Shown here piece after piece: positions 25,330 to 38,478 of a stretch of 64,000 nucleotides of DNA (the first letter of the stretch is position 1; every line of letters begins with the position of its first letter). The translations under genes were made by a program, and so were the position numbers. Under the pieces are notes generated by a model. That model saw nothing but the letters and a program-made list of their open reading frames with translations, was not told the DNA's origin and ran no database searches. This DNA is from Gordionus sp. m RMFG-2023 (taxonomy: Eukaryota; Nematomorpha; Gordioida; Chordodea; Parachordodidae), in contig NC_088775.1 of NCBI RefSeq assembly GCF_954871325.1, positions 45,237,561 through 45,301,560 on the forward strand. The letters are read 5' to 3'.

Positions 25330-26560
25330 GGGGATCACTCTACTAGAGTCCTTGCGCTAACAAAATTGTGCGTTTTTGATAACGTAATATTGATGGCGAT
25401 ACATAAATAGATTGTATGTAATTAAAGAATTCTGAGTATTTTTCGGAAAAACTCTGAATTATAATGTTGCGGTTTTGAGTTGAATGTATTTCTTATATCA
25501 AGCTTGATAAATAAATGACCTGAAGGTAGATTCTCCAGAGTAATTCTATCTGCATGGTTTAGCGGTTTCATTCTTTAATCCCCAATCCTAATTGATTGGG
25601 TGCTAAAATATCAGATAGGAATCTTTATTTATTTACTAATGTTTTTGAGATAATTCTTCTGAATAAACTACCTATAGCCATAGGCCTTATACCCTGATTT
25701 GGTTTTTGAGGTGCTATTAGTCATGCACCGAAGACTAGAGGGATTAAATGGTATGGTAATCCTCCATTAACTATGAGATTGCTAGGTTCTGTTATAACTT
25801 GTAATAGCAGTAATAAGCTGGCATTATCTATATTTGTTAGATCTATAAAAAATATGGGCCTAAATCGATCCCTCCAGTTTAGTCTATTGGAAAAGAGTTT
25901 ATTGCTTCTGAAATCTCTTCCGTGTTTTAAATACTTTCGACATCTTTGTGGATGAAAACTGATCAATATTTGCATTTTATAAGTTTTTTGTACACTTCAT
26001 CGGAGAGCTACTAAATCGTTATTGGAAAAACAATGTAGACGGCAGCTTTACAATTAAAATTATTTATATACTTTGAAATTATTTTTGCCAATTTTTCATC
26101 AGTAGATTGTATGTTTTTATGTTGAGTAGTTTCTGTATGGTTTAAGTAAGATCTGTTATTTGAGAATATGATGATATAGTCGTTAATAATCTTTGACAAT
26201 GGGCAATCTTTATTCTTTGGTACATTTAGTATATGAAATGGAAAGGTAAACAATTTCTCCCAGGATGAAATATTTTTGTCATTCACAATATAGAATGGAT
26301 AATATTTGTTAATAAGGTTTGAACTGCTGGCCGAACACCCCTTAGTATTCTGTGTAAGATGGCTGAGAAATCTTGAGCTTGGGTTATATTGGACCAATTG
26401 TGGTCAAGAAAATTATGGTATTTAATACTAACTGGCAGGATTTAAATGGTTTGGTAGGACTTGAGGCATTTGATGTAGAATTAGATGGTGGGATTTGTAA
26501 TGTGGAAGGAGGAATACTAATGATGGGGTGGGACAAGTGTTTGTTACCATAGATTTTTTA
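25330..26560 (-). pseudogene. decayed copy of the RLE-type LINE
   Basis: Minus-strand remnants align in order with the better copy at 60217-63120. SSWEKLFTFPFHILNVP at about 26270 matches its WLDTLSFAFTTLQVP region, NGGLPYHLIPLVFGA at about 25765-25721 matches GGLPPVIIPLLYGV, and GIRPMAIGSLFRRI at about 25690-25650 matches IRPIAIGTTWRRL. FNYIQSIYVSPS and a degenerate GLQQSDPL-like segment sit near 25420-25335. Many stops and shifts are present; the endonuclease part is missing. Confidence 0.8.
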
Positions 26561-27070
26561 TATAAATTATAAATGACTCAAAAGTTAACGGTAAAATTGT
26601 CTTAAATTTATCGGGTAGGTATTTATACTGGAATACATTTCGGGTAAAAACAGATTTTTTAATTTAAAAAATTATTTGATAAATAAACACATTGACACCA
26701 CCATATTTATAGAGATATAAATAGATCGATAAAATATACGATGAAAAAAATAGAAAGAAAAAGAATAGAATGATATAGAATAGAAAGTAATGGAAAAGAA
26801 TAGTAAGAAAACAATTGAATTTAATAGAAAAAAATTTTTTTTTAAATTATTTTCATTTTTGTATGCTTTAAAAGAAATGAAGAAAGCTACTCATGTAAGT
26901 TATAATTTTATTTCATCATTCATTTCTATTTTTTTTATGGAGCTAGAAAGAAAAAAAGGAATTTAAAAATAATAAAGGAAAGAAAAAAGAATGGAAATAC
27001 ATGAAAGAAATAGCAATATTAAATATATGTTATAATGTTTAAAAAACAATATAATTTATTCTTAAACTAG
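26561..27070. other. AT-rich DNA before the unknown terminal exon
   Basis: No exon recognised. Ends in TTATTCTTAAACTAG, a plausible acceptor for the exon that follows. Confidence 0.4.
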
Positions 27071-27360
27071 ATGGTGTGGAATACGCGACATCTAACGATT
27101 TAACTTCCTTTCAAAAAGAACCTGAAAACAACGCAATTCCAAAAAATAAACAAATTAATAACGATATTATAAATAAACAAATAAATGATCATGTGAATGA
27201 CAATGGTAAAAGTAAACTAGAAAATGAGCAGAAATCAGCTGACGACGACATAATCAGTAAAATTTTTGAATGGGAGCGCTACCAAGATGGTGTCACTGAT
27301 CCAGTGACGCACTTTATTGACAAAAAGGTTGGAAAATTTTTATTTCCTCGCCAAAAATGA
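27071..27360 (+). CDS. terminal exon of an unknown gene
   Basis: An open stretch of about 96 codons runs from an acceptor (AACTAG at 27065-27070) to TGA at 27358. It begins in phase 1, reading GVEYATSNDL. The middle is Asn/Lys/Asp-rich and low in complexity (KQINNDIINKQINDH). The last 35 residues are more ordered: ISKIFEWERYQDG, then VTHFIDKKVGKFLFPRQK. No upstream exon was found and I recognise no family. Codon composition is less AT-biased than the surroundings, which favours a real exon. Similar Asn-rich character is seen in the protein at 5812-9616, but that alone does not link them. Confidence 0.45.
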
Positions 27361-28619
27361 TCATTATATATTTATTTTTATTTATAATTAAAGAAGAATT
27401 CACTCATTAGTTATTTATTATTTTTCTTTGATTCCAAATTTGTTCTTTTTTTAAATGTTAATTACCATGGATTTAAAAAAATACTAATATGCTTTGACAC
27501 TAAAATGAATTCGTTGATTTTTTTGGATAAATGAGTAGCGACGATTTTTTACTATAAAAAATAAAAGTAAATGACTGTCACCATCACTTTCCGCTTTTTG
27601 ATTGAAATTTTGTTTTGTTTGTTTTTTTTTATCAAATATAAAATAGCCAAATTAATAAATATATATACAAAAATCAATAGTAATGATTAAATAAATAAAA
27701 TAATAATGACGAATACTAATAAATTAATCAATAAAGAATAAAAAATTTATGTAAACAGATTAATAATAATGATTATTGAATAATGTACAAAAAATATTAA
27801 TACATAAAATAAATTATATACTCAAAACTAATTCTCAAAAGAGTATTTTTATTATATTAACTATTATGCATCATCTACTTTTCATACTTTATATATAATA
27901 TGGCACTTATTTTTTAGAAAATTAATTAAATTTTTCCATACAGAAATTATATGCCATTTACATCAAATCTTCATATTTGTTAAACTATAAATTATTTTTA
28001 TTTATTCATTTTATTTTTGTTATATATATTGTAAATTTATTGCAATAAATAGCTTGTATATTTTATTATAATATTAATAATATAATAACCCTTTCTAAAT
28101 TTTATTAATGCAATTTTGGGATTGAAATCATCAGTTGGCCTATTGCCATATACTTTTATGGGAATGCTTTGTGATTTTAATATAATGATGCTATCTATCA
28201 TGATTTATCTTATTCGTAGTATCCAATTCTTTATTTTTTTTAAAATCCAATTTATAAATATATCAATATAAACCAAATGCTATTAATAACAATACATAAA
28301 TATATATGATTAGCTAAAACGATTGTAGGAAAAAAAAAATTATAATAAACTAAGTACAAGTTAAATTAAAAAAATTGTATGTGCAATGAATTGATATTTA
28401 TATTAACAGATGATTTAGGATGGTTGTTCATCAGTCCTTATTCTAAAATTTTGATTGTAATCTATGGTTGGGTGAATTGAATTATCTATAATTTATATAT
28501 ATATATATATTGTAATAATATTATGTGTTTATTAATTCGAATCAAAACGTTATAATAATATAATACATTGTAAATGTTATTATAATAAATCTATATAAAA
28601 TTTGTTAAAAGGATTAAAA
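27361..28619. other. gene-free AT-rich DNA
   Basis: Only AT-rich sequence with short TA runs (for example near 28495). No gene or element boundary seen. Confidence 0.5.
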
Positions 28620-29216
28620 AAGTTAGGTTGGCTCCATGGGAAGGTGGCTACCAATGAAACTAATGTAATTCAATCTGTGTACTAAGATAAAAACCTTCCC
28701 TAGGTTCATCGGTAATTTTACATATGTGAACCGAGCTCGTGAAGATTAAAACACGGCCACCATATAGGTATAAAAATGTGCTCTTCTGATATTTCCGAAA
28801 ATTTATTTATTTCAAACAGCCCTTTATATCAAGATGTTTATGTTAAGATTTGCAGGGGAACTATTATGCCATTTGGACGTTTTCCATCAAATCTAAAAAA
28901 CCCGATAGGTTCTAGGATCGATGGAATCTGGGTAGATTTTAGGTCACGTTGAATAATTCATTGGTGTTTTGGGATAGGTTCTTTGTATGCTAGTGAAGGC
29001 TATGCCATTCCTTCGAGTCAACAGGAGCACTTAAAACCAGAGCAAAGGTGCTTGGGTAATTTAGCAGCGGAGACGAATATCTATGACATGTGTAAGCTCA
29101 TTTTTGATGAGTTGCAATTGAAGATTATGAGAAGAAATAGCTTCGAGGATTCCGTGCCTTGAGTCATTTAGCAGTGATAAAAAAAGAGGACTATCGAGGG
29201 AATGCAAGCTTGATAG

Positions 29217-30693
29217 TAGTGTTGTTAATTTGATTGGTCGTAAATTAACGACGCAATTTGGTTCTCAGGCCTGCTCTGAGCACGCCGGAGCATAGACCCG
29301 GAGTTCAGACACGTGGTTTAGATTCGGGGTTCAGATGAATAATGATATTCCAAATAGTTCAAATAAAAATCATTTACCAAAAGTATAGAAACGGCAAAAT
29401 GCAATGGCATTTTCTGAGGTTAGAGAGTAAAGCCCTTCAAGCAACTCAGCATAGGGTTAAAAAAAATTTTAATCGGAACCACCTAGAGCTTAGAAATACC
29501 AAAAAAGTAGAATTAAAATGAGTTATTATGTTAGTCAAGCGATTATTTCCAGCTATACCATCCTATTTTAGAATTAGATACGAACTTTCTGGCCGGATTT
29601 GTTTAATTTCATCGCTATTTTTTAAACACATATTGATTTTTTTTCTAATTTTAGAAATGTATCTTAGGGAAGTACATTTGACATTAATTCCTAAATTCGG
29701 GATGATTGAGCTTGAATGGGATATTTAGAATACTTTTGGATCTTTTTATTTGGAAGGGGGGGGGGGGGGGAGGTATAAACAAGGGTCTTTTTGTCCTATT
29801 CTGAAGTCAAATAATATAAAATCTTCAATTTACACTTATATATAGTTTGTGTAATTGCTATAATTGGGTAATGGCTAACTCGGCTCAATCTTCAGGCGCT
29901 TGCTGAAGTAAATCCGTTAACAGTAGGCGTTTTAATTTATATTAATTTCTTCCAAATTTGAACCTCAATCTTTTTAATATTAACCCAGAAAAGCCATAAT
30001 GATAGTTTTCGGCTAAAAAACTTGGTCTAGCCAATTTTTTAGCCGGCTAAAAATATATTTGGTTTGAAGAAGTTTAAAATTAAAAAAGAATTATTAGAAG
30101 TTTTAAAAGTTAAATTTTTAAAAAAACTAATAACGTTTTTCTCAATATTTTCTTTCAAGTTTTTGAAAGTAAATTAATTTAATCGTCAACATGTTTCATT
30201 AAATCATCACAAAAATAATAATATTTAATAAACTTAACTTCAAAAATATTATTTTAAAAAAAATTTTTTTATATAAATAACTAAAAAAAATAATTAATAA
30301 ACTTAACTTCAAAAATATTTAAAAAATGCATGCTGATTGTTGAGGGTTATGTATATATAAACTATAATAATTATATATGTGAATTAACATAGTCTGGAAG
30401 AGAAAAATTAGTTAGGTCATACTGACTTCAATCAAAAGCACCCCAATTTAAACAAATATTTAAATGATTAGAAAATGAGATTAATGTAAAATGAAATAAT
30501 AAACAAAGCTTTAAGTTATAATTAGTATGTATAATAAGATTTAAGATTAGTATAAATGAGATTTATTTTTTCTTAGTTTTCGTTTATCTGAACCCCAGGT
30601 CTGTGCTCGGGGTTTTGCTCAGAGCTGGTTTAGTATTTTTAGATCTAAACCCTGGGTGTGGGTTTTACATACTCAACCAATTAACAACACTAT
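29217..30693. mobile_element. 1.5-kb non-autonomous hAT inside the LINE relic
   Basis: The ends are TAGTGTTGTTAATTTGATTGG and, on the minus strand, TAGTGTTGTTAATTGGTTGAG. Flanking octamers CTTGATAG and TTTGATAG match at 7 of 8 bases. Near both ends are GC-richer phrases (GACCCGGAGTTCAG, CTAAACCCTGGG). No transposase remains; a run of G lies near 29755. Confidence 0.75.
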
Positions 30694-31945
30694 TTGATAG
30701 TAAGGTTTCGATGTAGCAGGCAACGACTGGATGTCATTTCTTTAGTTTGTAAGTGGCAGGTAATTGGGTGTCATCATGAATTCGAGATATCTATAGAGCT
30801 AATGTCTCGTATGTAACGATCTTCAAAGATCTTCATGATATTTATTTTTTTTACCCCTTTATTAAAAGCCCAGATGTTTTTCAATTTTATTAATATAATA
30901 TTTCTTTTATGTTTTACATATACCTCTCCTCCTGCCTTGATGAAAGAAAAAAATATTATTTATTTTTTAAGCATGTTAAATTAAAATATAAATTCAATAA
31001 AGATGCACCGACAATTTTCATAATCGTATTTTATAAAAAAAAGTTTTACCACAGAAGGATAGTGTGTTCCCGGGGTAGGTATTTCCTTCTCAAATAATTT
31101 AAAAATGAATAAACTTGGGGATTTGAAATTTAAACCAAATATGTATTTTAATAAGGTGCTTAAGTAGGTCTAAAAATGTTTCTGACAAAATTGCTCATCA
31201 AAAATTTTAAATGCAAATTTAAATTTTAGCATACCCAAAGTAACTTTTTAAAATTTTACATTTTCACTAATAACTTTTTTTATAAAAATATTTCAGACTT
31301 AATATTAATTCTAAATGATAAAAAAATCTCCATTCTATCATTTATAAAAATATTGACAATATTTATGGTAATTTAATATCAAATTAAATTTTAATTAATT
31401 GTGAAGACAGGGGGCAGGTTTTGGCGCGGTACCTATTAGCCATTTTTAAGCAGGGATTATTTTGAATAAAAAATATTCAACTAAATTTATAAAAACATTA
31501 AAAGCCACTAGTTTTTCTTGGGCCACGAATGACATTATGAAGATGATTGACTTATTTTTTGTAAATTATATGACAGTTTTAAGAGATAATAAGTTCTTCC
31601 TGGTAATATATATAATATAGATGAACCTAATAAATTTAACATATTTTTTGACAATTTATTTCTATTTATTTAATTAGAATTAATATTTTTATATAAATTT
31701 TGTTTTAAAAATCTACAAATAAACAAAGGCTATCGCAACGCGAAAGGATAATAGGTACCTCGGGTGTTTTTCATAATTCTTAAATTTTCATTTTTTTAAA
31801 TTTCATATTAATTAAAAACTAAAAGACTTTTTTCTTAAATATTATTATCTACCGTAGAGATATATGTAAAGAATAAAACTACGTTTAAACCTTTTGGAAA
31901 AATTGCTTCATTTTTTATGGACAATATAACTCCGGTCTCCTCCCC

Positions 31946-32290
31946 TACCATAGAAAAGTGACAATTGTCTTAATCGTTATTACCTAACTTTTTTGATTTT
32001 TTTTTAAGTAAACAGGTTAAAATTTTTATTATTAAGATGTAAAATTAAAATTTAAATAAAGATATACCATAGAAAAGTGACAATTGTCATAATTGTTATA
32101 ATTTACTTTTTTGATTTTTTTTTGACGCAAATAGGTTACAATTTATATTAATAAGATGTAAAATTAAAATTCAAATAAAGATTGACCATAGAAATGTGAC
32201 AATTGTCATAATGTTATTATAAAACTTTTTTGAACCTTGTTAGATATAATATAGAAAACTGACAATTATCATATGTAATATTTTTAAACT
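31946..32290. repeat. three-copy tandem repeat of about 118-120 bp with a TGACAATTGTCA palindrome
   Basis: Units starting ACCATAGAAAAGTGACAATT begin near 31947, 32065 and 32185. The central GTGACAATTGTCA is conserved in the copies and is a perfect palindrome in its core. Remnants of the motif (CTGACAATTATCAT) continue to about 32310. Lies inside the inverted-repeat-bounded segment. Confidence 0.7.
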
Positions 32291-34167
32291 TTTATAAAGA
32301 CAATTATCATATGTAATATTTTTAAACTTTTATATAATTTAAACAAGGAGAAAACAAAAACATAGAAATTTGACAATTAGTGATTATTTCAAAATCATTG
32401 AAAATATATGTATTGTTAACCAGGTTTGTTGTCAGAACAGTGCTAGTGCTACCTCATATAATTTTAAAAACATTAGGGTCCCCAATCTAATTTTTTTTTA
32501 AAAAAAAATATTGACACAGCATGTTTCTAAAATTTTTGATGGCTTTATTATTAGATTGCAAAATATTAAAAAAAGAGTGCCTTCTAATCCCTATAATTTT
32601 AGCGATTTTTAATATTAAGTAAAAGTCATGCTTTTACTATTTACAACGATATAAAATAGCAAGTTGCGATTTTAAAAATAAAAGTAAAAACAAAATTAAC
32701 ACTTTCCCAAGATGTCTAGGAAATGTCATAAAAACCACCAATAAAATCAGAATGATATGATATATTTGTCATATTATATATCCTTAAAATAAGCTAAATT
32801 TGAATAAAAAAATTAAGCCCAAGCCCGGCCCAAGTCATATTGCATAAAATTTCCAAAGAACCCAAACCCGGCCTAGGCCCGCTAGAAAATATATATTTAG
32901 GTCTATACCCTATCCATGTTTCTGATATAATTATGGGTTGTTAAATTCTAGACCCAACTAATTAAAATGGGTCAATTCAGTTTTTTTTATTCTGAAAATA
33001 TTTTATATATTTTAATTTTACTCTACCAACTCGAGTCGCGAAATGCAGTTGTAATTATGAATCTTTATTTTAAACTTAGGGAAATAGTTCAATATTAACA
33101 TCAAATTAACTATCCTATATTCTCTTTAGTATCTCTCCTTTTAAAATTCAACTCATACTTCTTTAAACATTCATCCCAATATATTAAACTTTTACGCAAA
33201 TTTCAAATACCTCTTTGTATCTCTGATTTTACAATTCATCTCAATATAATTATAATAAATTCTTGCGCATATACCTTTTTTGTACCTCATCTTTTATAAT
33301 TCAACCCACGTATATATATTTCAATTCAAATCATTCCTTGTTTCTCCCAAATATATCCCCCTTTATTAAAAGCCCAGATGGTTTTCAATTTTTATATATT
33401 ATTTCTTTTATACCTCCCCTGCCCTGCCTTGATGAAAGAAAAAAAAAATTATTTCGTTTCTTTTTTTTATTTTACTCATTCAAAAAATATTAACAATTTT
33501 ATTTATTTATATGCACAAAATCCGTAATTTATGTTATGGTATTATCTTTACACAAAATTGTTTTTATTTTATTTAGTTATTTTTTAAAATAGTTTACCAA
33601 AAAATTTTTTATACTTCAAAATTTATGAATAATTTACCTCTTATTTGATAATTAATTTTTTTTACTTTATATACTCTAACTCTATTTAATATAAAGCATT
33701 TTTAATTCTTTCTATTTCTTTTAAAAATATTTTAAAAACGGCAAATCCAGTCAATTATATAGATGGCACAAAAGTTTGGACATCTATCAGCGAATTGGCG
33801 AGGTTGTCATATTAATAATAGCATGCCGAACCAAAGTGTTTATCAAATTCGTATATACTATAATTATATTTTTTGTGTATTATATTTTGATGTTTATAAA
33901 ATGAGATTATTGTACATTTTTAAAAAATTTTAATATTAGATTGAAGAAATAATTTAAATATTTTTTATAAGCATTTCTAATTCTAAAAATCGGACGTTTT
34001 TGGCCAATTTGTTTGGATAACGTTATATGAAATCACTAGGTTTTATTTCGTTTATTTTCTGTAAATTGTTATATGCTAATGAAAATTAGTTTCCTTAAAA
34101 GTGTCATCTTGAAACATTATATATATCTGTTTATAATTTTTTTTGCAAAAAATTATATATTTTTTTA

Positions 34168-34290
34168 TAAGCTTTAGAAAAATTTTCGAATCGAATCGAA
34201 TATTCGACGAATCGAAACGAATAATGATTTTATTATTCGTACGAATACTAATAACGCAATATTCGATTCAATTTGTTTTTTGTAGGCCTA
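34168..34290. mobile_element. small MITE-like element with ATTCGAATCGAAT ends
   Basis: The left end TAAGCTTTAGAAAAATTTTC and the right end on the minus strand TAGGCCTACAAAAAACAAAT are imperfect inverted repeats leading into GAATCGAATATT on both sides. No convincing target duplication was found. The same motif family bounds the 6-kb block at 52807-58802. Confidence 0.4.
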
Positions 34291-35322
34291 CTTAAAACAA
34301 GTATGTGCCTAAAGTAAAATTAATTTTGATTTTTTTCAGTATTTCAAAAGTTTTGGTAAAGCCTTACATCCTATATATATAAATATTTTATTTTGTGTTT
34401 CAATTAATTGTCATTTTAAAATTAGTATCCCTTCACCTTGTAAAAATTTCATTAAAATGATTTTTTTTATTTATTCAAATAACAAATAAGACATGATATA
34501 ATATTTTTAATTACAAATATTCAAATAAATATTTTATATAAATAAAAATCAAAATATACCGTCAAGGCAGGAGGAGAGGTATAAAACATAAAAGAAATAA
34601 TATATTAATAAAATTGAAAAACATCTGGGCTTTTAATAAAGGGGTAAAAAAATAAATATCATGAAGATCTTTGAAGATCGTTGCTCAAATTTTTTTATAT
34701 ATAAAAGATCTTCAAATTTTACGATATTCAAAGATCTTGCTCAAATTTTTGAGCTAGATCTCGCTCAAAAATCTTCAAAGAAGATCTTTTGTACAACTCT
34801 GCGGGGTACCATCCACAGGAAGTGAGCGATAATATTAGGTTTTGTTAATAAGCAGCTTGAGATAAAATTACTTAAAGCTAAATCAGAAGGGGATCTGATG
34901 CCGAAACCGCCAAATTTTGTTGGGAGAGAAGCTTTGGCCCAAGCAATTTTTTAAACTAAGATTTCTTCAGTAAGCGCATTGATTAGGGTTGCAAATACAC
35001 TTGAAGAGCAGGATATATAAAAATGGGGGTAGTCCTAAGTGTGTAAAGAATGCGCAGCATATTAAAAATGTTTTTCAAAGGAAAAAACGATTTATGAGAG
35101 AAAAGTAGGAGAAGGACATCACCTAACTTGCAAATATGAATCCACTGCTTTATTAATTGTATATATTATAAAATATTGTTATACTGAGGACCGATTTTGT
35201 TAAGCTGATGAATAAATGATGAATGGAAATAGGCATAAACTGAAATTTTAGCTAGATCAGAAAAATTTATATGAATTGTGTAATGTAATTATGGATAAAT
35301 TGAAATTAAGCAATATATATAT

Positions 35323-35518
35323 TAGTGTTGTTAAACATCCCGATTTGGGTCGTTTTTAAAAACAACCCTATAATTTTAGCCAAAATAAATTATGGGTAAA
35401 TAGAGAATCACTTTTCTGTCATCTATAAGCAAATCGCCAAGCTTAAATAATATTATTTTGACTAAATTTTAATCGTATCTTTTCTTAAATCAATCCAAAT
35501 CTTGTCTAAACAACACTG
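35323..35518. mobile_element. 196-bp hAT MITE
   Basis: The ends are TAGTGTTGTTAAACA and, on the minus strand, CAGTGTTGTTTAGACA. The flanking octamer ATATATAT is the same on both sides, but it is low-complexity and therefore weaker proof than the other duplications in this window. Confidence 0.65.
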
Positions 35519-35526
35519 ATATATAT

Positions 35527-36185
35527 ATGGTGCTTCGCTTTCAATCAGAAATAAAAATTTTGGAGTTCAATTGCAAAAATAAAGATTCGCTAAATTCCCC
35601 TCTCTCCTCCAAAAAAAGATGGGCAGAGGTCCAGGACGAAAGGCCTTGAGCCACCAGTCAAATGTAAATGAATTGTGAATCCTTTTGTTAATAATGATGA
35701 CTTAGCGCATCACTCTTGAATAGCCCAAATAAGGATTGTATCACCAATGAGGTGAAATTTTAGAGGTGTTATGGATGTAGAAGTTAATAAGGATAAAGAG
35801 GACCAATAATTTATTGATTAGCAACTAGTTTTGGTTCAAGAGAAAGAGATAACTCAGACCGGACGGGAACTCTGAATCATGATATACAGGAAAGCAAAAT
35901 TTTAAGATAATAATGTAATTTAATGGAAAATTGTGGATCAATTTAAATTCGGATATCAAGGGTGATCATGATAAAAATGCCACTGTTATGATAGCAGTTT
36001 AATCGTTAATATTGATGTTATTCAAAGTTGAAACAGATAACTATCCAGACGGCGAGGACGAAGAGATGAATGTCTTGTTAATATGATTAGGAACAGAGAG
36101 AAATGTCCAAATATGAGACCTCAAAGATAAGATGATAACGAATATGAAATTTAAATTTAAATTATACTATAAAATATAATAATTG
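35527..36185. other. no recognised gene; less AT-rich decayed sequence
   Basis: A short frame at about 35620 (MGRGPGRKALSHQ) stops after 19 codons. The composition is richer in G and A than the surroundings, suggesting remains of a coding element, but I could not assign it. Confidence 0.35.
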
Positions 36186-37497
36186 TAGTGTTGTAAACGT
36201 TACTACAAAAAAAAACGCGTTACCGTCGTTACATCTGAAAAAAGGAACGCGTTACCGCTACTCGTTACCTTTTCAAAAAAGGAAGGCGCATTACCGAATT
36301 TTCAAAAATGTAACGGGCTACTAGTTACTTAAAAAAATTAAATATATACAAAAATAATATTTATTTTTTTCCGACAATATATAATAAAATAAAACTATAC
36401 AAAAAGAATATATAAGATAGTTTTATAAAAAAATATTCGTATATTTATTATAATATAAATAAAATTATAAAAAAATAATATATTATAAGATAACATCTTA
36501 ATGTAACAATTTTTTATTTATTTTTAGCAACAATTGATTTCAAAATTTTGATCAAACAAACAAGAGCGCTTAGTGCTCAACCCAGCTGGTTAAATAATGG
36601 GATGTTATATATAGTATTTGACAGGGTTGGGCAAATTTTCTGAAAATTGTATTCGGATACAGATACAGATACTTTATAAAATTTTGTATTTAAGATACAA
36701 GATACTTTAGAAAAATTTCAATAAGATACAAGATACTTGTATTTTTTAAAAAAAAGTATCTAAGATACAAGATACTTTTTTAAAAAACTTTAAATAGTCA
36801 AAATCAAAATGTATAAAGCTTTATATTTTATTATCTATAATGTAAATTTATAAAAAAACTAGCTAATTAGAATTTTCTCCTTTAAAACTATTTTTATATC
36901 TTTAAAAACTCAATCTATGAAAGGATGATAGATATTAGGGCTCCCAGGTTCTTAAATATAGTCGAGACATCCCGGTGCTTGAGACATTTTCTTTATTGTC
37001 AATAAAGGACACAAATATACACCTTGCTCACATTTAAAAGATAAAAGAAAATTTTACCCAATAATTAAGATTTATTACATCGAAACAATGTCTCTTATTG
37101 GAACCCCAAATACTACATTATCCACCAGAGCTCCTGTTAGTCAGCATTTCTGTTCACTCCCCACCGCGTGAATTTGATTGTTTATTTCCAGTATCTTCAA
37201 GATGGTTGGATGTTGAAGGAATAAGACTTTGCTCGTGCCTTTTCTTGCTACGACAAAGTGCCTGTCTCTTTCTAGCTTTCTCCTTATGTTGATTTATTAT
37301 TAAAATTTAAAAATATAAGTATTACTCAATTTTATAAAAATAAGTTTAGTTTAAAATATTTATTATTGTGGACATAAAATAAAATTACTAAATATATACT
37401 TCATAAACATATTTATAAAAAATAATGGAAAATATTAGAATAGCCCCTCACCTAATAAATATATATTTCGGAATCACATCTTATAAGATAGGAAAAA

Positions 37498-37534
37498 TCT
37501 GATTCCTCGTCATTCTTGACGGGCTATCAGCTAA
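37498..37534 (+). repeat. Helitron-like 3' terminus
   Basis: A hairpin (CTCGTCA, loop TTCT, TGACGGG) is followed after seven bases by CTAA at 37531-37534. The same 3' module ends in CTAG at 46370 and, on the minus strand, at 53639. Helitron 3' ends have a short hairpin a few bases before CTRR. No 5' TC end was assigned. Confidence 0.5.
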
Positions 37535-37664
37535 CATACAATATAAATTAAAAAAATATAAAATTTACTCTATAGGATGTTGAAGCAATAATGCCTTGCT
37601 CTTTAGATTTTGGTAGTATGAAACGTTCCATTGTTTGGTTTTGTTGAATGGTCTCTTGTGTAGG

Positions 37665-37945
37665 AATCTAAAAAAAATAATAAAATAGTATTTATAAAAA
37701 TTTTAACTTACATTGCCTTAGAGATAACCGTAAAAAACTAATTTAATATTATATGTATTTATTATGTAAGTTTGTTTTTTGTGCAGGAATCTAAAAAAAT
37801 AGTATTTATAAAAATTTTAAATTACATTGCCTATGAGATAACCTTAAAAAACTTATCTAATATTATATGTATTTATTATGTAAGTTTGTTTTTTGTGCAG
37901 GAATCTAGAAAAATAGTATTTATAAAAATTTTAACTTCCCTAAAT
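37665..37945 (+). repeat. 114-bp tandem repeat array, about two and a half copies
   Basis: Units contain GTAAGTTTGTTTTTTGTGCAG followed by GAATCTAAAAAAATAG and TTGCCTATGAGATAACC. The same unit forms a longer array at 45870-46600. The unit is 38 codons long, so it reads through without stops in one frame by periodicity alone. Confidence 0.75.
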
Positions 37946-38478
37946 CTGCCACTTAACGTGGGTAAAACAGAATGGATAAATGAATTTTCAAATATAAAAT
38001 AAGATGCTCAGATAAAACGTAAGTATATATGAGGTATATTATACCCGCTGTCTTGCTCTTTTTCTATAGAATACTTAAATATCAATTGTAGCTACTGTAT
38101 AAGTCGCATATATAACTTAGAAGATTTCTATACAATATGACTATAGAAACATAAACAGTAGTAGCATAAAATTAAATTATAGCAGAATAGCGATGTTTGA
38201 CATAACTGTTTCTAACATGTCATATTCAATGTGCCTTTACTTTTTTTCACTTAGTACAAAAGTTACTTTATAAATAGTATCATCTTTTATTATTATTACA
38301 ATTTATATGTTAGGTGATAGATGGGGGGGAGGGGGGGGGGGGGGGTTAAGCTTTCATTGATAAAAAAATTCTAAGACAGACATTCAATATTTTATTGGGT
38401 TACAAAACTAATACCAATACAAACCAAAATATAAAACTAATACCACTTAAGTATACTAATTAAGTTTATTTGACTGGC

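Larger units (their letters stand above)
30817..34681. repeat. segment bounded by a 130-bp inverted repeat
   Basis: The sequence at about 30817-30948 (starting AACGATCTTCAAAGATCTTC) recurs inverted at about 34558-34681, almost identical and including AAAAGCCCAGATG and CTCCTGCCTTGA phrases. A third, direct and more diverged copy lies at about 33352-33440. The right side continues with GATCTTC repeats to a hAT-like end whose minus strand reads CAGAGTTGTACAAAAGATC (34801). No target duplication could be matched. Likely a non-autonomous DNA transposon inserted into the LINE relic. No gene is visible inside. Confidence 0.6.
28620..35040 (-). pseudogene. decayed RLE-type LINE copy interrupted by two insertions
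   Basis: Three collinear blocks match the LINE at 60217-63120. Block 28850-29216 matches its endonuclease region (plus strand GGTTCTAGGATCGATGGAAT versus GGTTCTAGGGTTGATGGGAT). Block 30702-30790 matches less clearly. Block 34850-34990 matches the palm/thumb region (CTGATGCCGAAACCGCC versus GTATGCCAATGCCGCC). The blocks are separated by a hAT (29217-30693) and by an inverted-repeat-bounded segment (about 30817-34681 or a little more). The frame is destroyed throughout. Outer limits are approximate. Confidence 0.7.

Noticed and set aside
32815-32900. GCCCGGCCC-rich stretch as a bounded MITE
   Set aside because: A plausible right end (TAGGTCTATACCC) is visible, but no left end or target duplication could be matched.
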